A stretch of 64,000 nt of DNA from a virus, in the IMG/VR virus record IMGVR_UViG_3300017957_001843, positions 1-64,000 of that record, one strand, 5' to 3'. Positions 25,669-34,100 of the stretch are shown here, in pieces; within the stretch, counting starts at the first letter, position 1; the number at the start of each line of letters is the position of its first letter. The notes beneath the pieces were generated by a model. It searched no databases and was not told where the DNA came from. It saw nothing but the letters and a program-made list of their open reading frames with translations. Made by a program: the position numbers and the translations under genes.

Positions 25669-28600
25669 CTAAAACGAAGGTAAACCTCCCCCGGTAATAG
25701 TGAAGGTTGTGCTTGCACTTCCGGCTCCTGTTTGTGCAACACCTACTGAATAACTTCCTACTGGGAATGTTGCGTCTATAAAATCGTTACCACTAGAATT
25801 AGTAGTTCTAGATCCACTTGTATAGAAAGTACCATTTCTGTATACAGCATAAGAATAACTTGTATTAGGTATGCCTCCTGTTACACTAGCAATAGCCGTA
25901 GTACCAACCACGGATACAGATATCCCAATCTGATAGGACGGTGGAGGTGGCGGCGGTGGTGGTGGCGGAGGTGGTGGTGGCGGAGGTGGCGGAGGTGGCG
26001 GAGGTGGTGGTGGTGGAACCGAAGCCGTCACCGTTATACTGTCCGATGCTAATGTTGTTTTTGATCCAAACCAATCGTTCACCAAATATATTGTAAAATT
26101 ACCAGTAGAACTAAATGTTTGTGGTAAACTACCTGGATTTTGTGTTGGTGCAAACGCTCCTATATAACTACCGTCTCTATAATATGCAAGATATACATCT
26201 GTTCCGTTTGACCAACTCCAAGATGCAGTAAATGTAGTACTATTAACAACTCCACTAGAAGGCGAAATAGCATAACTTCCACTAGCTGGTGGTGGTGGTG
26301 GCGGTGGGGGTGGCGGTGGGGGTGGCGGTGGCGGAGGTGCAGCCACCACTGAAAGATTTGCAGTTACTGACACACTTTGGCTTTGGCCGTTTTCGTCTGT
26401 ATATGTCACAAATGCGCCGCCGACATATGTTCCTGTTTGAGCTAATATGACACTAAGAGAATGAGCACTTGTAGTTGTGCTTGATGATGTAACTGATCCA
26501 CTAGGATTTCTAATATATGTGTAACTACTATTTCCAGTAAATCCTAGATTAGGCTGGTAATAGAACGTACCTGTGTCGCCAACATAATGAGGTGCAGATG
26601 ATGTTACAGTTACACTCGGTGTTGGTGCAGCTACAGGTGCATTTGCAATAGGAATAGTATCTGATGCAGTTGCATAACTTGTAGTTCCACTAGAGTTTGT
26701 GTAAGCTGTTGCAATACTTGCTCTCCAATTGCCTGTGCCGCTTAATACTTCGTGAAGTAGTGTTCCACTAGCAGCAGTAGAATTTGTAACTGAAGTGCTC
26801 GAGCTCGGTGGATAAATTGCTGCATAAGAGCTGTTTCCTCCTCCTCTAGAAAAATTAGCAGCTATCGTGTCGCCTATTATACCCGATGGTTCATCAAATG
26901 CTATAGAGGGCGTCGGAACAACCACTGCTGCACTTGCTGTCATTGTTGCATCTGCACCTGTTGCTAAATTAGGATCATTTCTGTTAAAAACAGCTATAGA
27001 TGCTGTATATGTTCCTACGACACTAGCAGTACCAGAATCAGATCCACTATTTTGTGTGCTATTATAGATCTGCTGGCCATTAGGGTCAGTAACAGATACG
27101 ATTGTACCAAATATTGTTTCGTTATTATTTGCATCCCAACTCATAGTGTAATTTGTAGAATTAACTGTACCTGTAGTTGGAGACCAACTTATGCTAGGAG
27201 TGTTTGGGCTAGGATTTGAAGGTGTTGTACTTGTATCTCCTACTGTTGTTGATGTTGTAGCTACTGCACTTCCACCGCTGGTTGCACTTACTACTACCTG
27301 GAATGATTCTTGCCCTTCTGTAGTTTGATCAGCTGTAGGAGATATTGAAAATTGTCCTGTATTATTATTAATAGTAAATGAACCACTTGTAGAACTAAAA
27401 TCTGCACTTGAAGTTGTGAGGTTATTTATACGCCAATATAGTGAAGTTCCGTTTGGTATTCCTGATGTTGTAACTGTATATGTTCCAGAACTACCTTCAC
27501 TAATTACATTACCCGCAGGTCCTGTAATCGAATAACTAGGTGCTGCTGTTGATACTGATGCTGTCCTAGTGTTGCCTGTAGAACTAAAGTTTAATGTTGC
27601 AGCACAATTAGGATAAACAGAAGTTGCTATAGCTACTAAACTTGTATTACCTAGTGAATTTGTATTTCCGCTACCTACAATTTGTGAAAAACCAGAAGTA
27701 TTTGTAATAGTAAATGTATCAAACGGTGTAGCATTAGTCACATATATTCCTACTTCGCCGTTTATTCCGGGATCTATGGCTACCATTTGCACATTTTCAT
27801 TCACTGCTGCTGTAACCGTAAAACTTATATTTGCTCCTGTATCAAGGAAATTTGCAGGAGATAGGTTATAATTTCTTGTACCCGGTGTATTAATAACAGC
27901 AGATAGAGACCAATTACCGTTGGCATCAAAATTGTCTGCGAGGGTGTCGCTTCCTGATATAGTAAATGAACTGTTTGGTCTGCCACCTGTTGCGCTAAGT
28001 GTAACTGTATCGCCTGTAACAGGATTAGTAGGAGATACAGATAACGAAACTGTATACGTATCAGTAACTGTATAATTTAACGTAACACTACCACTATTGT
28101 CATCTGTAAATGTAATACTGTAGTTGCCTGCGGGAGAACTTTGTACTTGTATACCTGCTGCAACTCCTGACGAGTTAAAATTACCTAAATTAAAACCATT
28201 GGCATAAAAATTTCCATTAGGAAATCCACCGCTCAACGAAACTTCTCTATTTGCTCCAGTAGCACCTGTTGTAATTGTAAAATTATTTCTATCCAATTGA
28301 AGATTAGATGTTACAGTCTGTGAAGCACTAGCTGTTGAAGGATTTCCTGTACTAAAAGTTGCTACCGCATTATATGTTCCAGGAGAAATGTGGTTACGTG
28401 ACCAAGTTCCTAAACCACTTGAATTTAATGATATAGTATTAGACTGATTAATCAGCAAAGGACTTGTGTGAGAAGTGTTTATAGTAACTGATTGGAAGGG
28501 ATCTCCAGAAACAGAAATGTTAAATGGCGTATTAGCTCTAATAGTAGAAGGCATAGTAATACTATTATTAGGATTGTCATTGTCTAATAAATCTAAAGAG

Positions 28601-31056
28601 GCACTAGCACTGTCTCCGCTGTCTCTGTGCGTCCAAGTAAATGTGATAGTTTTGTTGCCGTCATTTATGCTATCATCTTCAGTCTGCTTAACTATGCCAA
28701 CATACCCACTATTTACTCCTCCGCTTTGTGTTTCGCTCCCTGTCAAACTTGCATATGTAGATGTAAAATCATTAGAATTAACCCCACTAATACTCCAATC
28801 AAAAATATCACCAGAACTATAACCAGTAGTAGCGATCTGTGCAATAAATACTCCGCCTTCTGTGATGCTAGTTATAGATTGTGAATTCTGGGTAAATGAA
28901 GGAGTGATACTTTTTGCAACAGGCGTTGTTGAAGTGTCTTGTATTGTTGCAAATTTAGCATTTGAAACATTATTAGGTCCACTTACTCGTGTCCCGAAAA
29001 TTTCTGATCCTTCAGTTGTGGAATCTGCAACAGTTGTTCTAGTAAATGTGTATGTACCGTCGCCTGTGTTTGGTAGATTAGTTATTGTAACTGCTGCTGA
29101 GCCGCTCATTACACCGCCAACAAAGTCTGCTGCAACAGCATTTGTTCCACTAGTTGCATTTACATTAGACCAACTTACGTTTCCTGTTGATGATGACCAA
29201 TTACTTACTGTACCTGTATATGTGTATGTGTTATATGTAGTTTCGTTACCAATAGTCGGTGATGTGTAACCAGTATCAACAGATAAATCATTGTTTACTG
29301 TGGGTATGTTATTGTCAACGCCTGCGCCCGTCCAATAAATTTTATAACTTTGACCATCACCTTCAGCTTTTAGTGCAGTAAAATCAAAAGTTCTATTTAC
29401 AGCACGAAAATCAAGTACACTTTGAGGGATAACACTAATAGGAACTGTCAATGATGCAGGACTTGCACCTAAACTATACGTTTTAGTTGCAGATCCGGAT
29501 GTTGAACTTATACCGTCTACTGAAACATCCCAAGCCGTTGGTCTGCCAGTTTCTTGTACTGTAACATTTCCGCTTGCATTGCCTGTGCTTGTAAGAGTAA
29601 TATTAGTAGTAGAGCTTGTTCCTATTTGCACATCGCCTATATCCCACGCTGTTGATTGTGTTAAGTATGAACTAGGTGAAACATCAAATGTAAACACTTG
29701 CGGAGGAGGTGGTGGCGGTGGTGGCGGTGGTGGCGGAGGTGGCGCAACACTAGTATCATTTATTGTCATACTAATGCTATCTTTTCCATTATCTAAACTT
29801 AGAGTAAGTGTTTCAGACCCTTCTGTAATTTGATCTGCTACAGGACTTATTACAACTGAATTAGTTGTACCTACAACAAAAGATCCTTGTAACGGAATAC
29901 CTAAATCAGCCTGTGAAGTTCCTGTAATAGTATAAGGAATTACTGTACCATTAGATACGTTACTAGTAGACAATGTTATGCTTGCGCTACTGCCTTCGTT
30001 TACATTACTTGCAGACCTACTCAAATTGTAAGTAGCAACAGGCGGCTGCGATGCACTTAGCTCAACAATGTTACTTCCTACAGGTACATCTGCTGATCCA
30101 TATACCACTGTGTTATAAGTCTGCCCGTTAATATCTACAGATCCGTTTGGTATAAGTAATTGTGCGCTACTGGTCCAATTACCAAATACAGGCTCATCTA
30201 TACTGAATCCGCCTGGACTAGGATCAGCAAAATTTACTTTAAATTGTATAGTCCTTGAATCTACATCTAGTGCATACAATTCATATTGACTTAAATTATA
30301 AGTGCCTCCTGCATTTTTACTGTAGCAAAGTTGGTAGCTACTACTAAGGTTAGTTGCACCAACATTTTGTCCATTACCTACGCCGGCATTGCTAAAAGTT
30401 CTATCACCTTTAAAACTTACAACTCCCATACTTTGCATTTCTGTTTGCCAGTCCACAGTTTTTTGTTGTGATCCTGTATAACTTACACTTGCACTAAATC
30501 TTACCTCACCCCCTGCGTTAAAAAAATGACGGCGAGTTTCGTCTGTAGGGAAAGTAATCGTAAAAATATGGTTAATAAAACTAGTCCATTGACCATTTAC
30601 AGAATTTAAATATGTGCTGGTAATTTGATTGCCACTGGAATTATTCAAATCAGCAACATTTGCTTGTCCTACTGTATCTATCTCAAATCTATCATTTTCG
30701 ATTTGAGTCATTAAATTTTCTAAATTTTGTATATAAGTAAGTTCTACAAGCTCAGCGTCATTGGGATTGTTGACAAAGTCTCCTACAACAAAATCATTTA
30801 CTGAAACATTTCCAGCACCTAATTGGTGTGCTCTACATCTAATTAAATCTATGTATAAGTCTTCGTATTGTTGTGCAGTGATTTTATCACTAGAAGGAGG
30901 CGCAACAGATCTTGTTCCGTCTACATTTTGAGATGCATTAAGTGTTTCACCATACCCAAAGTCGGGTGCTGCTGTTAAAGATGTCCCTAGTACTTTTTCT
31001 AGCCTATCCTGTAGGCTGTTAAAGCGAGACGCTAAAATCGTTGTAGTTGTTGCCAT
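25669..31056 (-). CDS. Tail fibre/adhesin-like protein with Calx-beta/Ig-like repeats and polyproline tracts
   Basis: A 1795-residue protein. The N-terminal 200 residues (LQDRLEKVLG, FGYGETLNASQNV, LIRCRAHQLGAGNVSV, and HIFTITFPTDETRRHFFN) match the head of 31113-36068. The rest is a series of beta-sandwich-like repeats, several with the Calx-beta-like pattern VNEGSSA...F.V....ITEGSETL.L, others Ig-like. Runs of 14, 17 and 26 prolines lie between domains. There is no transmembrane segment or signal peptide. This modular head-repeat-linker layout fits a phage fibre with exchangeable domains. A late promoter-like GAATAAATA precedes it by 23 bases. The receptor is unknown. The Calx-beta call is from motif pattern only. 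Confidence 0.75.
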   Translation of the reverse strand: MATTTTILASRFNSLQDRLEKVLGTSLTAAPDFGYGETLNASQNVDGTRSVAPPSSDKITAQQYEDLYIDLIRCRAHQLGAGNVSVNDFVVGDFVNNPNDAELVELTYIQNLENLMTQIENDRFEIDTVGQANVADLNNSSGNQITSTYLNSVNGQWTSFINHIFTITFPTDETRRHFFNAGGEVRFSASVSYTGSQQKTVDWQTEMQSMGVVSFKGDRTFSNAGVGNGQNVGATNLSSSYQLCYSKNAGGTYNLSQYELYALDVDSRTIQFKVNFADPSPGGFSIDEPVFGNWTSSAQLLIPNGSVDINGQTYNTVVYGSADVPVGSNIVELSASQPPVATYNLSRSASNVNEGSSASITLSTSNVSNGTVIPYTITGTSQADLGIPLQGSFVVGTTNSVVISPVADQITEGSETLTLSLDNGKDSISMTINDTSVAPPPPPPPPPPPPPPQVFTFDVSPSSYLTQSTAWDIGDVQIGTSSTTNITLTSTGNASGNVTVQETGRPTAWDVSVDGISSTSGSATKTYSLGASPASLTVPISVIPQSVLDFRAVNRTFDFTALKAEGDGQSYKIYWTGAGVDNNIPTVNNDLSVDTGYTSPTIGNETTYNTYTYTGTVSNWSSSTGNVSWSNVNATSGTNAVAADFVGGVMSGSAAVTITNLPNTGDGTYTFTRTTVADSTTEGSEIFGTRVSGPNNVSNAKFATIQDTSTTPVAKSITPSFTQNSQSITSITEGGVFIAQIATTGYSSGDIFDWSISGVNSNDFTSTYASLTGSETQSGGVNSGYVGIVKQTEDDSINDGNKTITFTWTHRDSGDSASASLDLLDNDNPNNSITMPSTIRANTPFNISVSGDPFQSVTINTSHTSPLLINQSNTISLNSSGLGTWSRNHISPGTYNAVATFSTGNPSTASASQTVTSNLQLDRNNFTITTGATGANREVSLSGGFPNGNFYANGFNLGNFNSSGVAAGIQVQSSPAGNYSITFTDDNSGSVTLNYTVTDTYTVSLSVSPTNPVTGDTVTLSATGGRPNSSFTISGSDTLADNFDANGNWSLSAVINTPGTRNYNLSPANFLDTGANISFTVTAAVNENVQMVAIDPGINGEVGIYVTNATPFDTFTITNTSGFSQIVGSGNTNSLGNTSLVAIATSVYPNCAATLNFSSTGNTRTASVSTAAPSYSITGPAGNVISEGSSGTYTVTTSGIPNGTSLYWRINNLTTSSADFSSTSGSFTINNNTGQFSISPTADQTTEGQESFQVVVSATSGGSAVATTSTTVGDTSTTPSNPSPNTPSISWSPTTGTVNSTNYTMSWDANNNETIFGTIVSVTDPNGQQIYNSTQNSGSDSGTASVVGTYTASIAVFNRNDPNLATGADATMTASAAVVVPTPSIAFDEPSGIIGDTIAANFSRGGGNSSYAAIYPPSSSTSVTNSTAASGTLLHEVLSGTGNWRASIATAYTNSSGTTSYATASDTIPIANAPVAAPTPSVTVTSSAPHYVGDTGTFYYQPNLGFTGNSSYTYIRNPSGSVTSSSTTTSAHSLSVILAQTGTYVGGAFVTYTDENGQSQSVSVTANLSVVAAPPPPPPPPPPPPPPPPPASGSYAISPSSGVVNSTTFTASWSWSNGTDVYLAYYRDGSYIGAFAPTQNPGSLPQTFSSTGNFTIYLVNDWFGSKTTLASDSITVTASVPPPPPPPPPPPPPPPPPPPPPPPPPPSYQIGISVSVVGTTAIASVTGGIPNTSYSYAVYRNGTFYTSGSRTTNSSGNDFIDATFPVGSYSVGVAQTGAGSASTTFTITGGGLPSF
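25939..26016 (-). repeat. Codon-level proline microsatellite, 26 prolines
   Basis: Seventy-eight bases coding 26 consecutive prolines with mixed CCA, CCT, CCG codons near the C-terminal end of the fibre protein. Slippage in multiples of three bases would change linker length without a frameshift. It is the longest of the three tracts. Confidence 0.9.
26287..26337 (-). repeat. Codon-level proline microsatellite, 17 prolines
   Basis: Fifty-one bases coding 17 consecutive prolines between two beta-rich domains, in the same gene as the 26- and 14-proline tracts. Confidence 0.9.
29701..29742 (-). repeat. Codon-level proline microsatellite, 14 prolines
   Basis: Forty-two bases coding 14 consecutive prolines after a Calx-beta-like domain ending VAPP, about one quarter into the fibre protein. 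Confidence 0.9.
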
Positions 31057-31068
31057 TAACTTTCTCTT

Positions 31069-31098
31069 AGTTGCTAGTGTATTTATTCAAAAGCAACT
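31069..31098. repeat. 7-bp inverted repeat framing the late promoter-like element
   Basis: AGTTGCT at 31069-31075 and AGCAACT at 31092-31098 flank the GAATAAATA element. A stem of seven pairs with a 16-base loop is possible in either strand. Without a U-tract it is not a typical terminator; it may be chance. Confidence 0.4.
31080..31088 (-). promoter_or_regulatory. Late promoter-like GAATAAATA
   Basis: GAATAAATA on the minus strand, 23 bases before the ATG of the 1795-residue fibre gene. It lies in the 16-base loop of a 7-bp inverted repeat (AGTTGCT/AGCAACT). The same element recurs at 37580, 42281 and, as GATAAATA, at 61696, always in front of tail genes. Confidence 0.6.
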
Positions 31099-31112
31099 TC
31101 AACGATTTTTTA

Positions 31113-34100
31113 CTATCTTATATCAATGCCAGTTTCAACAACTATAACACTTTGTGATACAGTTGTACCGTCTACCTGTAATGATGCTTTCACTTGCCTA
31201 GTCGGCTGTCCGTCGTTTACACCCATTACATAACCCGGAACATATATACTTCCTGATCCTGTCGAAGTTGTAAAAGTTTGATCAAGCCATATGTTATTAC
31301 CCACCATATCTTGTATAATGACTCTAAAGTTTGTGCCACCGCCGGTTGTATAGCTCCAAGCTACAAGGTCTCCTGCTCCATAAATAGTCAGCGGACTACC
31401 AAAGGTAATTGTTCCATCTGGTGTAGGTGTAGTAATAACTTCTACTGATGTACTATCTATCAATACTTCTTTTGTGATTGAATCATACAAATTGTAATTC
31501 CACACGCCAAGAGTATCCGGAGCATTTACTGTAAACGATCCTCCAGCACTAGTTAAAGCAATTAGCTGTGCTATTGGTCCAGTTACCGGATCTACAAATT
31601 CTAAATAAACTTGAGATCCTGGAGCATTTTGCACTGACCAAGTATATGTAAGATCTGTATCACTATATGCAACAGCAGGTAAAACTGTAAGAGATCCTGT
31701 AGCAGCTTGTTCTGCAAGTTCATACGTTGCATCAGCAATAAATTTACCATTCACAAACAACTCGAATGTATAGGTTCCAGTTCCGTTTTGAAGTGTACGA
31801 GATTTAGAGCCACTTGTGCCTACATTTTCTAACTGATTATCTCTTTGCACTAATGCACCATTTGGACCTATTATCTGTACATAGATGCTAGTTGCACCAG
31901 TTGTGCTCCAGGAGTATGTTGCTTCATTATTTCCTGAACCTGCTGCAACTGATATACTACCAGTAACTTGTTCAGTTATTGTTAGTGCTGCACTATCGAC
32001 CACGGGTCCTATTTGACTATTTGCGTGTGCATTTACAAGATACTCGCCTGTAGACAATAATTCAGTTATATTAATTGAAGTACCATTGCCACTTACTGTA
32101 GTTGGTCCTAGGAGACTTCCGTCTCCACTTGCATCATATACACTCCACCATATAGATGTTCCGTCTGCAACATCAGTTGTTGCTAGATCATAAGTAGCAG
32201 ATTGTCCCTCCTGAACAGTTTGTGTTGCAGGTGTTATGATATAAGTTGGGGTAGGTGCAGGTGCTTCTTCACGCTGTATCGTTAGTGTAAATTCTGGATA
32301 ATTGCCGCTGTAACCAGGAGAAACAAATGCATATTTCACTCTATATGTTGTATTGTCATCATCTGGTACCGTTGCTGCTACACCTATATCTGCTGTATTG
32401 TAGTTTGCAGCGTATTGTAGCGTTCCGCTCGTTGGTGAAACAGCAGCATAAACGCCTGTTGGTTTTTCACTTACATAAGCTGACCAATCAAGGGGTAGTT
32501 GCCTTGGAGAGCTGCCTTCATCCTTGTATAATTTGAAAGTTGTTGAAGGTGTATGGCTTCCAGTCGCAGGAATAGTTATAGTCTCACTGGAGGTACTTAA
32601 ATAAAGAGGAGTGTCTTCAACTTGTGGTTGTTCCACTGTAACATATTTTGTATCTGTGTTAACTCCTGGATAGCTATATGATATAGTATAGGTAATTTCT
32701 CCAGGTTCGGGTTCTGTAATTTGAACACTTGCATTGCCTAAATTATTAAAAGTTCCACTAATTAGTCCTGACCCAGATCCGTTTATAGTCCACGTTGTAT
32801 TAGGTTGACCGCCTGTTGCTGTTATAGTGAAAGGTACATCTTCGGTTACTGTACCAGGAACTGTCCATACCACATCACTAGGCGGAGTTGTTGCGTCTTC
32901 ATATGAAATATAAATTGTTTTTAGATTACTACCGTTTGGAGTAGTACGCAACACAGTGCCAAATCTTTCTGCATCTGCTATTCCGTCGTCAGCAAGGGTT
33001 CTAGAAAACTGTGCTGTGTTGTTTTGTATTGTAATCGAACCATTCATTGCACCGTCAGTAAAATCATTTCCGTTAACACTTTGAACAGCCTGCCCTGATT
33101 TGTGTGCCCAATAAAGAGTTGTACCGTTTGCTACATTCGTTGTAGTAACAGTAAAGGTTACTGTTTCACCTTCTGTCATAGATGACTTATCTGCTGACAT
33201 ATCATAAGTGGGTGTTGTATCCACTTCAGGAGTGACTCTTACAGGATAGCTAATAGATGTACCTGCAGTATGTCTTATTAATAGACTCATATTTACCTGT
33301 GTATCGCTATTAATAATAGCACCTATTTTAATGCTTTTCATAGCTAGGGGAGTAACTAAAAATGGAAAATTTATTGCACTGTTGGATGGGTTTGATACCG
33401 TCAATGCGCCCTGTGAAGGATACTGGGGTATAATATCGGTTACTGAAACATTACCACCTATGGAATATATATCAATGGTAGCAAATCCTGTATCCCCAGG
33501 AGGTAAAGTAAGGTTTGTACTTGCAGGTGCTACTTTAAGTTCTGGAGTTTCTGGTGGCTCTACTTCTATTTCAACATATGAAATTTGAATTGCGCCGTCG
33601 CCGCCGCTGTTAAATCCTGTAGACGATCCGCCGCTTGCGCCGCCACCGCCGCCATATGTTCCGCCAGTTGCCCCAGATCCAGAGTTTCCTCCAGCACTGC
33701 CGCCGCCTGGTGAACCTGATTGCCCTGCTGCACCAAAAGTGCCCGTGCTGTCAAGTTGTTGGTTAAAACCAACACCGCCGCCACCTCCAGCATCAAGGCT
33801 AGGACTTGATGATCCTGAGCCACCACCACCACCGCCGGCACCTGCGCCGCCGTTGCTGCCGTTAGTTGCTAGTATACCTGAAATGCTGCGGCCACCGTTA
33901 CCTCCGTCTCCGCCGTTGGCATTAAGTCCTCCGGCGCCACCGCCGCCGCCTCCACCATAGGTATAATAGCCGCTTCCACCTCGACCACCGTTGCCGCCTG
34001 CTGATCCAGGAGATACAAATCCTCCAGGAGTTCCGCCAGACGATAAAACTGTGTTATCTAAAATTTTGCCGCCTGCGCCTCCGCCTGAGGCTCTAAGAAA

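Noticed and set aside
28475-29269. Long open frames on the plus strand opposite the 1795-residue fibre gene
   Set aside because: They lie antisense to a long coherent beta-repeat gene, carry no motif, and arise from few stops in the complement of Ser/Thr/Val-rich codons.
25900-29760. Possible diversity-generating retroelement or CRISPR from GGT/GGA-type repeats
   Set aside because: The repeats are proline codons in frame; there is no reverse transcriptase, template pair or spaced direct repeats.
33566-33841. 91-codon minus-strand frame within the glycine-rich part of the 1651-residue fibre
   Set aside because: Out-of-frame translation of low-complexity GC-rich DNA; no ribosome binding site.
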